Counted from the stretch's first letter, positions 1 through 8,560 are shown. The stretch is 11,151 bases of DNA from Gonapodya prolifera JEL478 (GCA_001574975.1 KQ965761.1:73785-84935), one strand, 5' to 3'. Translations and numbers: made by a program. Notes: generated by a model from the sequence alone, not told the origin.

Positions 1-1077
1 ACCAGCTGTTTTCAATCTCCTTTCGCGAAAATGGTCGCCGGCCTTTCACGGTGATGGTGGACGCCACCAGCCGCACATGACCGCAGCAACCGGCACTCTG
101 GGGCGCACCATGTGCAAGAAACGTGGGGAACGGCAAATAAATTACGCTCAAGAGTACACATATAATTCGATTTGAATACATCTTGGACTGGCTCTGACCT
201 TTTCGCTCGGAGACAATAATTCCACATCCCCTTCTCGGCCTCCTGCAAAACCCAGGCAGCCCCAACTCACGCCAGTCCGTCCCCCACCACGACACGAATT
301 AAATGAATCCACAAGCGCCGACGACACAATTCTCTCGGTCTCTCCGCCCTGCCACCCACTCCAAATGAAAACCGGGTCTCATCAGGGACGAAGATCGCCA
401 AGACGCAAGGGCTCATGCGGAGTCACACCGGCCTGAGACCTCGACCTCGGACCTCGCAACCTGAAAAGGACTTCGGGGGCGGATGCGCCGGAAAGCTAAA
501 ATCGGTGTGCAAGTGGTCTCTTCTTGGTCTTTCTTGCTTTGACGTGTCCTGGTGCGGTGGGAGAGGGCAACCACCACACCGTTCCATCTAATTACATACA
601 CCGCTCGCAACAAACATCAAACAACAACAGATCCCATCTCGCAAGGCGCTACGGCCGTGCACCCTGCGCCTCGACCCCTTCGTTTACACTTGTGTTCGCA
701 TGGCTTTTCCGAGGCGTGGAAAGGGCGGTATTCGGAACTATGGAACGGTGCCGTTGATGACCGCAAGGCTTGCGATGTGTAAGAAACACAAAGATGAGAG
801 GACGTCGAGCGTTTGTGTGATAGTTTTACGTAACATGATTCATCGAAACACGATTCATCAGGAAAGGGAGTGTTGGTGGATATTCAAGTCATGATAACAC
901 ATGCGTCATGCGACGAGCCATCGATAATGTACAAAATCAATTCGATCAGCACGAAAACAACCAGGCCCAATACGTGTCTTGCACGGCCGAAAATAGAACA
1001 CGGTCTTGCAACTTGGGGTGCATCCCGTCCCGAACTGCGCATGCACGCCGCCGCCGCCAGCAATCCAGGTGACCACA
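1..1077. other. Left flank, no supported gene; 3' flank of the minus-strand flotillin
   Basis: This stretch lies downstream of the minus-strand flotillin stop (1078-1080). Only short open frames are present (up to about 98 codons, the longest overlapping the flotillin), and none has a recognisable domain or a convincing splice pattern. A 10-bp perfect palindrome TTTCGCGAAA sits at 21-30, and a short GACCTCG-type reiteration at about 431-457. A small frame at 700-894 (64 codons) has an ATG, but nothing in it resembles a known protein. I see no tRNA or rRNA. The part nearest 1077 presumably contains the 3' UTR and polyadenylation region of the flotillin, but no canonical AATAAA was found. Confidence 0.5.
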
Positions 1078-3620
1078 CTAGTGCTTGCCCTGCACTCCAG
1101 CCGCTCCAGCCGCACCAGCCGCACCATGACCGCTCGGAAGCCCCGCCAACCACGCCGGCGGCGTAACGCCCGTCTGGTCCTGCACGGTCGTCAACAGCGG
1201 CGGAAGCATCCTATACACATCTCTTATCGCGTTCGCTGGCCCTTCCTTGGAGCTGGCCCCGGTGCCTGCATCAGCGCCAGTATTCCACACCGTAATTTTG
1301 GGCTCCAACCCCCTGATCGCCTCCGCATTTGCTTTTGCAAGCTCGGTGAACAGCCCGCGTTCCAGCATGAGGTACCGCAACACGGCCGACGTGTCACCCC
1401 CGAATGCGGACGTGAGGAGCGAGATGCCGTCGGATTGGGCGCGGAAAAGGGCGGTGACGGCGTCGGCTTGTTTGGATTGCGCGTAGAGGTGGGCATCTGG
1501 GTGATGTGTGCATTGTGGGGAGGGGGGGGGTGTAAATGGATGGGAGATGGGAAGGTGAGGTGAGCGGGGACGAAGGAAAACCACAAAACCCCAGATCAAA
1601 CATCAACGCACCCGCCGTCTTCACATTACTCTCATACTCGACCGTAGCCTTGGCCAGCACTTCGGCCCTCAGGCGTTCCGTCTCCGTCTCGCCCCTCCTC
1701 TGCTCCACAACTCTTTGCAGCTCGACTTTCCGCGCCGCGGCGGCCTGGTCGGCCTCGATCTGCGCAATGTGGACTTGCCGGTCGAATTCGGCCTGTTTGG
1801 TCGCGAGGTGCGCCGCGGCGAAGGCGACTTTTTCTTTGCGGTCGTTTTCGTAGCTGTGGTGGGGTGGGGTGGGGTCGAGGAGAGATGAGAAGAGGAGTCC
1901 GTAGAGATTAAATCCCGACATGCACTCACACAACAGTCTCCGTCTCGACCCTCGCCACATTCTGTCTTGTCAACCCCTGGCGTTCCTTCTCTCCGACATC
2001 GCCTCTATACTTTGCCTCCGCGACGTCCACTTTCGCCTGGTTGACGGCCCCTTCGTGCGTCTTGAGGCGGAGGTACGAGAAGTATTCGGAACCCGGGGTG
2101 TCTTGGAGTTGTTTGACGTTGGCGTTGTACTGGGGGGGTGGGAAAATGGGGATAAGAGTGTAAAAGGGGGAGAAGGGAGGGAAAGATGATGTGTCAATAA
2201 GATTGAAGGTTCGGTTGCCATGTGTGGCGGCTGATCATCACGCCTCGGGCCCCAAGGGCACCGACGGTCGACGCGAACTCACGATGATGAGCCCGAAGTG
2301 GTCCAGTTCGGCTTGGACGTGTTTGATGACGTTGTCTGTGTGGCAGATGAGTGCACGTCGTCAGTGTCTCATCCCGGAAAGAAAGTTCGTCAGGCAAAGT
2401 ACTCACCCTTGAATATCCTGCGGTCTTTGAAGATTTCTTCGAGCGTCATACTCGCGGCTGTTGGAAACGACAATGAGTGCTGTCGTGACTTTTTGGTGAT
2501 CACCCGCATTCCTCATTCGCCTCGCTTCCCGCCTGGGCCTCAAACTCGGGCTCTCGCTCCACGGTGACATCATTCGCAGGTCATTCGCCTCCGGCAGACA
2601 GCTTCGGTCAGCGCCTGACGGCGCTTAGGCCTCGGGTTCGCCCCGCGAAAAAGTCCTCGGTCAGCGCTTTCGCGCTTAGGGCCTTGGTGCTCGGTCTTCC
2701 GTGCTTCGCATTCCAGACCGCGCAACGTCCCCCCCCTTCCCTTACGCACCGATAACTCTCGTTTCACCCTCGATAACGCCCTTGACAATCTCACTGACGT
2801 GCTCTTCATTCTTTGTCGCGAGCAAGCGCGCGTACTTCTTTAAGCTCGGGATATCGATCTGATCCTCCTGCGTCTGCGCCTGCACGCGATCGGCCAGCAA
2901 GTTATCCGTACTCACACCGACGGGTGCCGGCCGAGCTCCTGGGATCGGATTTGGTGCCGTGGACGGGCCGAGGCCTGGAGCGAGAGTCGGTGAAATCATT
3001 AGGAACATATTACACTTTATGAACACCATTAATCGCCTCCGGCGGACTCCTAGGTCAGCGTTCTCGCGCTTAGGCCTCGGAGTACGCTCCGCGAGGAACA
3101 TTCCGCTTCGCGGCGCACTCGCCTCCGGCGACCGGTCTCAAGTCAGCGCTCCGCGCTTAAGCCTCGGAGTTCGCTCCGCGAAAGAGTCCTCGGTCAGCAC
3201 CTATCGGTGCTTAGGCCTCGGGGTCCGACCTCCGCCCGCTTGCTCGCTCCGGTCGGACCACGCACCTGTAGAGATAATCGGACCCATACCCAGCACGGCC
3301 CTTGGCCCGATTGTAAATACTGCCGGTAGCTGGAACTCAAGCTTCTCAGCCGACATGACGTGCAAGTTGAGCGGGAAATTCATTGGCGTGACCTCGAGGA
3401 GGGAGTACTTTTGTCCTGGGAAGACCCAGCACTTTTTGTTGATTTCCATGTCATCGATGCCGAAGCCGGTCTTGACAATGTACTGTGAGTGTGGGGNGGG
3501 GTGTTAGTTGATGGTTTGATGGGTTGATGGGTCACGCAACGGGGGAGGGACTACGGAAGGGGCGGAGAGAAGACGCACCTGAGTAGACGTCGCAACTACG
3601 AACGTTGGAAAGATTGGCAT
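1078..3620 (-). CDS. Flotillin-like SPFH-domain protein (copy A), 8 exons, 482 aa
   Basis: Model on the minus strand, in transcript order: 3579-3620, 3266-3482, 2750-2974, 2407-2457, 2283-2335, 1930-2129, 1612-1853, 1078-1496. All introns are GT-AG, phases agree throughout, and the total is 1449 nt including TAG. Flotillins are membrane-inner-leaflet scaffolds that oligomerise into microdomains; fungal members act at the plasma membrane and no enzyme activity is expected. The N-terminal half is SPFH/PHB-like, with [16 protein letters not shown] and [18 protein letters not shown], followed by [16 protein letters not shown]. The middle is a charged coiled-coil flotillin domain starting [11 protein letters not shown]. 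The C-terminal part carries [21 protein letters not shown] and [20 protein letters not shown]. The ATG at 3620 gives [14 protein letters not shown], which matches the start of the paralogue; the frame upstream has no other ATG. Compared with copy B, it lacks the intron after SLLE, has an extra 291-bp intron (2975-3265) in the variable linker, and has a longer linker. There is an ambiguous base (N) at 3497, inside intron 1. The family call is very secure; the linker exon boundary is the least certain part. Confidence 0.93.
2458..2749 (-). repeat. Intron of flotillin copy A filled with hairpin repeats
   Basis: This 292-bp intron interrupts the codon after VI in TRVIAAS, at the same place as the 312-bp intron of copy B. 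On the plus strand it contains two hairpin units. One is AGCGCC-TGAC-GGCGCT at 2610-2625 (perfect 6-bp stem). The other is AGCGC-TTTC-GCGCT at 2663-2676 (5-bp stem). Each is flanked by GGTC on the left and TTAGG on the right, with CCTCGG-type sequence beyond. In gene sense the unit reads CCTAAGC-hairpin-GCTGACCGAGG. A CGCCTCCGGC motif at about 2587-2596 recurs in the other islands. Confidence 0.8.
2975..3265 (-). repeat. Copy-A-specific intron made largely of hairpin repeats
   Basis: This 291-bp intron lies in the variable linker after GMGP and is absent from copy B. It holds three units in tandem. Their plus-strand hairpins are AGCACC-TATC-GGTGCT (3196-3211), AGCGC-TCC-GCGCT (3145-3157), and a weaker AGCG/CGCT stem at 3057-3070. 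They are separated by near-identical spacers such as CTCGGAGTTCGCTCCGCG. A perfect 9-bp inverted repeat, GGTCCGACC (3222-3230) and GGTCGGACC (3251-3259), lies 1 bp from the 5' splice signal GTGCGT (3265-3260). Both CGCCTCCGGCG copies, at about 3034 and 3120, are themselves small palindromes. Confidence 0.8.
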
Positions 3621-3820
3621 CTCTGCTGGATTGGTGACTTGACTTTGTTCGGGACACAGATCGACCGCAGCCGTGACTCGCAACACCGCCACAACCTGTG
3701 GACCGGAACCTCTACGCTCAGTCCAGCCTCAACACGCGGCCACCAATCCACTCGCCCTGCGCTTATAACCTGCGCATCGGCTCGCTTGCTTACTTCGCAT
3801 CTTAACGACACTTCCCAACC
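3621..3820. promoter_or_regulatory. Shared bidirectional promoter of the flotillin pair
   Basis: Only 200 bp separate the two divergent ATGs (3620 minus, 3821 plus), so the 5' UTRs and core promoters of both genes must lie here or overlap the first exons. On the plus strand there is a CCAAT at 3743-3747 and a TTATAA at 3763-3768, about 58 bp before the plus ATG. ATTGG (CCAAT on the other strand) at 3630-3634 is too close to the minus start to be a normal promoter element. A 23-nt block at 3696-3718 resembles one just upstream of the BTB gene (6656-6677). Promoter function is inferred from position only. Confidence 0.6.
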
Positions 3821-6096
3821 ATGCCAGTGATTCCACTCTACATCGTTGCTAGTCCGACTCAGGTGAGCGTCATCGCACTGCATCGCATTCCATCAATCGG
3901 GATACGATCGTTGGACGCTGAGGAGTCCACTCGACTTGACTATCTTCCATTTGTTTGGCATCCGATCCTCGCTCATCCATCACCATTCTCCAACAGTTCG
4001 TCGTCAAGACCGGATTCGGCATCGATGACATGGTCATCCAGAAGAAGTGCTGGGTCTTTCCCGGTCAGAAGTTCTCCATCTTGGAGGTGTGTCTTGGCGC
4101 CAATCAATTGCAGCTCAACTCATGACTCACCCCCAATTCTCTTACTCCCACCCCTCCCACCATCACTCTCCCAGGTCACGCCCACAAACTTCCCACTCAA
4201 CCTCCACGTCATGTCCGCCGAAAAGCTCGAATTCCAACTCCCTGCCGTATTCACCATCGGGCCACGCGCCGTGCTCGGCATGGGCCCAGGCGGTGTCGCG
4301 CCTCCAGGCTCCGGCGCGGGCATCCCCGAATCGGCCCACGACGAGTTCATTGACATTGCGAGCTTGAAGAAATACGCGAGATTGTTGGCGACAAAGAACG
4401 AGGAGCACATCAATGAGATCGTCAAGGGGATTATCGAGGGTGAAACGAGAGTTATTGGTGAGTACAGATGGCGTGGACACCGAAGCCTAAGCGCGCAGCG
4501 CCGGCCGAGGCGAGTGATCTTTGCGCGAAGTCCGAATGCCACAGACGGAGTCACGCATACTCCCGCCGGAGGCGAGTGATCTATGCGCGGAGCGCGAATG
4601 CCTCACGCGGAACGAACCCGAGGCGAATGATCTGCGTGAAGCGCGAATGATACAGCGCGGAGCGAGTATCGAGACCTAAGCGTGACAGCGCTGACCGAGG
4701 CGAATGGCGAATGCTTGTTATCTGCAGAGAAAAAAACGTCACGATAACACTCTATTTTTTGTCCACCAGCCGCCAGTATGACACTCGAAGAGATTTTCAA
4801 GGAGAATCGTATCTTCAAGGGTGAGCGTTGAGTCCCGACTGACGTGTTTTCCAAGACTCTCTTCTGATTCAAAACTCTTCCGCCACCCACCAGAGAACGT
4901 CATCAAGCACGTGCAAGCCGAACTCGACCACTTTGGTCTCATCATCGTGAGTTGCCTCTCCTCCTCTCCACCTTCCACCTTTCCTTCCCTCTTACAAACC
5001 TTAACCCACACACCTTCTCCCCCCCCCCCCCCCTTCACACTCGCAGTACAACGCCAACGTCAAACAACTCCAAGACACGCCCGGCTCCGAGTACTTCTCG
5101 TACCTCCGCCTCAAGACGCACGAAGGTGCGGTCAACCAGGCAAAGGTGGACGTCGCAGAGGCCAAGTATAGAGGTGATGTCGGAGAGAAGGAACGCCAGG
5201 GGTTGACGAGACAGAATGTGGCGAGGGTCGAGGCTGAGACTGTTGTGTAAGTTGTTGCCTTGGGGGCTTGTTCTCCTTGTTCACAATTAATCCTAACACT
5301 CCCACCACCCAACACCCCCCTCGCCCTCCACACACCCACAGCTACGAAAACGATCGCAAAGAAAAAGTCGCCTTCGCCGCGGCGCAGCTCGCGACCAAAC
5401 AGGCCGAATTCGACCGGCAAGTCCGGATCGCTCAGATCGAGGCCGACCAGGCCGCGGCGGCGAGGCGCGTCGAGCTGCAGAGGACGGTCGAGCAGCGCAG
5501 GGGAGAGACCGAGACGGAGAGATTGAGGGCCGAAGTACTGGCAAAGGCGACCGTCGAGTTTGAGAGTAATGTGAAGACGGCGGGTGGGTTGATGGTTGCT
5601 TTCCTTTTCTGGGCCTGGACTTTCTTTGGAACCAACGTGTCTCCACCCTCGTCAATCAGACGCCCGCCTGTACGCCAAGAGCAAGGAAGCCGAAGCCGTG
5701 ACAGCACTCTTCCGCGCTCAAGCCGACGGTATCGCGATGCTGACCAAGGCGTTCAACGGGGACACGCACGCCGTCCTGCAATACCTGATGCTGGAGCGCG
5801 GGCTGTTCACCGAACTCGCCAAGGCCAACGCCGAGGCCATTCGCGGGCTGCAGCCCAAGATCACCGTGTGGAATACCGGGGAGGACGGTGGGAAAGGGGA
5901 CGCCGGGCCCGCGGGCGCCATCAGGGATGTGTTCAAGATGCTGCCCCCGCTCTTGACGACCGTTCAGGAGCAGACGGGCGTCACCCCGCCGGCGTGGTTG
6001 GCGGGTATGGGCGGTGCCCCGGGTGTGAATGGCCTCGCGGAAGTGGAGGGTGGGTCGCCCAAGTCTGTGGCTGGCGCAAAGGCCGGAAGAGCGTAA
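3821..6096 (+). CDS. Flotillin-like SPFH-domain protein (copy B), 8 exons, 465 aa
   Basis: Model: 3821-3862, 3997-4086, 4175-4457, 4770-4820, 4894-4946, 5047-5246, 5342-5583, 5660-6096. All introns are GT-AG, phases agree, and the total is 1398 nt ending in TAA. It is a membrane-microdomain scaffold of the flotillin family. Residues 1 to about 140 form the SPFH/PHB-like part ([50 protein letters not shown]). [17 protein letters not shown] follows at about 139-155. [20 protein letters not shown] begins at about residue 174. A long charged coiled coil with Glu/Ala-rich stretches runs to about 320. The C-terminal part has [26 protein letters not shown] and [11 protein letters not shown]. No signal peptide is visible, as expected for an inner-leaflet protein. 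In the compared exons, differences from copy A fall mostly at third codon positions. This copy has an 88-bp intron (4087-4174) that copy A lacks, and has no intron in the Gly/Pro linker [13 protein letters not shown]. The ATG is chosen because it gives [14 protein letters not shown], matching copy A. Confidence 0.95.
4458..4769 (+). repeat. Intron of flotillin copy B filled with hairpin repeats
   Basis: This 312-bp intron is the longest in the window and sits at the same position as the 292-bp repeat intron of copy A. It holds at least two units in gene sense. The first is at 4485-4510 (CCTAAGCGC...GCGCCGGCCGAGG, stem 4491-4494 with 4498-4501). The second is at 4675-4700 (CCTAAGCG...GCGCTGACCGAGG, stem 4679-4683 with 4688-4692). 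Between them are variants of GGCGAATGATCTGCG, GCGCGGAGCGAATG-type words, and CGCCGGAGGCGAGTGA at about 4563-4578. The 3' end (from about 4710) is ordinary intron sequence with TTTTTTGTCCACCAG. Confidence 0.8.
5019..5033 (+). repeat. 15-C homopolymer in intron 5 of flotillin copy B
   Basis: An uninterrupted run of 15 C lies 13 bp before the CAG acceptor at 5044-5046 and acts as the polypyrimidine tract of that intron. The matching introns of copy A carry shorter runs at 2132-2138 and 1522-1530, seen as G on the plus strand. Length errors in such runs are common in assemblies. Confidence 0.8.
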
Positions 6097-6690
6097 AGAA
6101 GCGCTGTGAAAAGTTCCGTTTTGGATGCACACGAAGGTGAAGAGTTGGTCTTTGGAGCTTGGTTTTTAGGTTTGGGAGAGATGGTGTCGGTGCCCGGCAT
6201 GATCATCAGTTTTGTGACTGTTTCGGATTCGAAAACTTTGCATTGAAAAGTGCATGAAGTGCATGCTGTGTACTTTTATGGAAGTATTTATATAATATTG
6301 AAATCCACTGTCTTCTTTTTTATTCGGATCGGCTCAAAGTACAAACTTAGATGAATGACTTTGGTGCGACTTGAACGAGAGGCGCATACAATTTTTTGAC
6401 TTTGTTGCAAGTAGTGATCTTTAGCCACTTTGGATACGACGTATTAGGTGGTTTTGAGTGATGTTGGTAATGCGGCACGTACAGGCTGAGCGAAATGACT
6501 TTTGAGAGATACCCCACCAGACCGATCCGTTATCTCCTACCTGGGCCAGAATGAAATATTCTTGAAATAATAGGAAATGCAAAATGACGCCCGCAAGATT
6601 GGTCGCTCCAACTCCAAGTCAACCCTCAGTTGACGCTGCAGGCGGCCTCAGCACTCTGTGGACCGAACCTCCACGCCTTCGAACCACGCA
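6097..6690. other. Intergenic: flotillin B 3' flank and BTB gene 5' flank
   Basis: No gene was found in these 594 bp. An AT-rich patch at about 6270-6325 (TATTTATATAATATTGAAAT and a following T-rich stretch) is a plausible polyadenylation region for the flotillin, though no AATAAA is present. The remainder should include the promoter of the BTB gene. A block at 6656-6677 resembles one in the flotillin promoter, and no clear TATA box was seen near 6600-6690. Confidence 0.5.
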
Positions 6691-7984
6691 ATGTCCATCT
6701 CCCACTTCAACATCGGCGGCCGCCCATTCGCCATCTCCTTGTCGCTTGTGTCGCGCTTCCCCGACTCCCACCTGGCCCGGCTCGCCTCGCACCCGACGTC
6801 GCTGTCTGGCCCACCTGGCGTGTTTCTCGACCACAACCCCGCGGCCGTCGAAGTCGTTCTCGACTACCTACGATATGGCGAGCTCATGGTCCCGCCAAGC
6901 GTCAGCGACGCCGCCGTGGGGAGGGTCGCGCGGGATTTGTTGGGGTTTGATATAACGGCGGATAGAGTCGGCGCCGGAGCCGGAGCCGGAGCTCAGCGGA
7001 ACGATTCGATCGCGGCGGCTGGGGGATCGTCCGTGAAAGCTGCACTTGATGAGGACCGGCCCCCAGAGTATGGGTCCGTCTTTGGGTCGGGCGGATTCTC
7101 TGGCTACTCGGGAGCATCGAAAGACGTCAAGCGCCCTCTCAATGCGCTCAACGACGAGGTGAGCGTCGCTCTGTCACCATTACGTCGACGTTTCTGTGAT
7201 GTTAACGCCATGCAATGTTTCTCAATTCGTGGTAGATGAATGTAACTCTGGAAAGCCGTCTCGACGCACTAGTAGAAGACATTGTCCCTCTCGCGCTTTC
7301 GCATGCTCGAATGGGTCATAATGAAGTATGTTGTCTCTTGTTTGGCCTCACCCGTGCGTTAGCCATTGACAAATTCTCTCTTCCTTCACCCACAAGGTCG
7401 AATTCTTCCTCTCGGATCTCCCCACGAACCCCTCCCTCCCCGTGGCGACCTCTTCGTCATCGTACGTGACCCTCTCGGCACCCACGGCGACCGACGAATT
7501 CCTTCCCCGCAACTCTTCCGCAGCTGTCGAGTGGGTTCACCTGGACCCGAATGCAGGATTCACGGCGCGGCATCCGACATTGCAAGTCATCATGAGACCA
7601 GAAGTGATGGCCAAGCTTGAAGTTAAAGTCGCCCAGAAGATCGGTACGGACGGTACAGGGGCATCACCTGGCGTGTACCTTCGGACGCAGAAGTCTGGGT
7701 CGTCAGTAAGCGAGTCCGGTCCGAGCACGACCCGCCAGCCTTCCGGGTCCTCTTCCCGTCTTGGCGACGTTCTCCGCTCGACTTCGCATGGCTACACCTC
7801 GACCCTTGTTGGGCCCACATCACCTGCCGCGCAACGTGCCACGTCTCCGCCCACCGCACCACCCCCTCGAGCACGACCGGTGGAGGCAGAGGTCAGACAT
7901 GGTGCGGTGAGGAAGGAGAACGAGTTTGGACTGGTGGAGACGCGGACGGTGGATGTTCTAGTGGTACGGGTGAAGTTGGTGTGA
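6691..7984 (+). CDS. T1/BTB (K+ channel tetramerisation-type) domain protein, 3 exons, 381 aa
   Basis: Model: 6691-7158, 7236-7325, 7397-7984. The introns are 77 bp (GTGAGC...GTAG) and 71 bp (GTATGT...AAG), all phase 0, ending in TGA. Residues 5-87 match the T1/BTB fold of KCTD-type proteins: FNIGG (6-10), RFPDS (22-26), FLDHNP (45-50), VVLDYLRYGEL (55-65), then a helical end DLLGFD (82-87). No membrane segment is seen, so this is a soluble T1 protein, not a channel. In this family T1 mediates oligomerisation and often binds cullin-3. Residues 92-101 are a Gly-Ala repeat and 100-150 look disordered. Exon 2 (MNVTLESRLDALVEDIVPLA) is probably helical. Exon 3 begins VEFFLSDLPTN and includes YVTLSAPTATDEFLP and VEWVHLDPNAGF, which look folded but are not recognised, followed by a Ser/Pro-rich tail and a basic-acidic end (LVETRTVDVLVVRVKLV). 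The ATG at 6691 is the first in frame and leads straight into the domain. The T1 call is firm; the partner and role are unknown. Confidence 0.85.
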
Positions 7985-8150
7985 CTTGTCAGGGTGTGTT
8001 TTGCATTGGAGGTTGGCAAAGGGCTAGGACTGGTCTGAGAGGGTTCTTAAATGTGAATTATGCGTTCAGCTGTAGTATCAAATTCCTTTAATTTGTTCAA
8101 TGGTGTCTTGTATTACAATAGCCAGACACCCGCGGTCGGTGCCGAGGGGC

Positions 8151-8484
8151 GAACGTCACCACACAGGCTCCGCTCACGCGGTTCACCACGGCTCCTGCTG
8201 TTTACGACTTGATGTAGACGAGGTGCTTACAGGTCGTAGGATCGAATGTGTGCGGGGTCCCGCATGGGTGTGCCAGAACCGGTGAGAGAAGAGGGTCGAA
8301 TGGGGCACACCGGGAGGCGGGAATGGTGGGAGTGGGTCGGCGAGAAGGCCAAGCAGCAGTTGAGCTCCGTAAGTCAAGACGCGGAGCTTTATTCTGAATT
8401 CTGTTGCCTTAATGGAGTCGCCACGACCTCCATTCGTGAGATCAAAGGGATGCGAGGTCGTAACACTAACGGCCACAATTACGT
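8151..8484 (-). repeat. Direct duplicate of 10394-10733
   Basis: The two segments align nearly end to end with small gaps in the same orientation. They share an identical 20-nt block CCACGACCTCCATTCGTGAG at 8421-8440 and 10664-10683, and CGGGAATGGTGGGAG in the middle. Identity is roughly 70-80 percent by eye. Confidence 0.75.
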
Positions 8485-8551
8485 CCGCGGAACGGGTCAG
8501 ACTGAGTAATTGTCTGTAATTTGTTGGTACAAGCGCAGCGACGGAACACAT
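8151..8551 (-). pseudogene. Diverged, broken duplicate of the first exon of the 9566-10729 gene
   Basis: On the minus strand the frame from ATG 8551 encodes a segment with YGAQLLLGLLADPLPPFP, clearly related to YGVQLLLGLLVDPLPPFP of the gene at 10377-10729. The relation continues after a frame change as CKHLVYIKS, then an in-frame TAA at 8202-8204 where the other copy has Trp (CKNLVYVKSW), then TAGAVV. Thus at least one frameshift and one nonsense change separate it from an intact copy. Similarity fades near 8151, close to the end of the partner's exon 1, so only that exon appears duplicated. The plus strand of this segment also has an open frame (8246-8509), so the true coding strand rests on the better-preserved hydrophobic segment and on the longer partner frame. 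Confidence 0.4.
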
Positions 8552-8560
8552 TGACTGCTT
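8520..8560. repeat. 41-nt repeat, partner at 11074-11114
   Basis: The blocks 8520-8560 and 11074-11114 align without gaps at 34 of 41 positions. Both start TTTGTTGGTA and end CTGCTT. On the minus strand both read ATGTG(C/T)TCCGTCGCT, giving MCSVA followed by a PTN shortly after. This block lies next to the duplicated segment in one copy and about 340 bp away in the other. Confidence 0.65.

Noticed and set aside
21-30. TTTCGCGAAA palindrome as a cell-cycle promoter element (SBF/E2F-like)
   Set aside because: It is a common 10-mer type with no identifiable gene next to it in the window, so no function can be supported.
413-613. 66-codon minus-strand frame
   Set aside because: It begins at a non-ATG codon, is short, has no motif, and its region has only simple GACCTCG-type reiteration.
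1006-1563. 185-codon plus-strand open frame
   Set aside because: It lies antisense to the last flotillin A exon and its final intron. It is Arg/Pro-rich with no motif, while the minus strand encodes a clear flotillin C-terminus.
2570-2809. Minus-strand frame rich in Arg across the repeat intron
   Set aside because: It is a translation of the GC-rich repeat units inside the intron, not a coding sequence.
3034-3222. Tandem units resembling a small CRISPR-like or satellite array
   Set aside because: The units differ in length and sequence, the spacers are as conserved as the units, the region lies in a eukaryotic intron, and there are no associated genes.
5268-6140. 290-codon plus-strand open frame running through flotillin B exon 7 and beyond
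   Set aside because: It follows exon 7 correctly but then reads through intron 7 in the wrong frame for exon 8. The spliced model restores the conserved C-terminus.
8246-8509. Plus-strand frame with GRREWWE, also partly conserved in 10337-10732
   Set aside because: It is the complement of the duplicated exon. The minus-strand reading is slightly better conserved, with conservative changes, and belongs to a longer frame; I could not fully exclude the plus strand.
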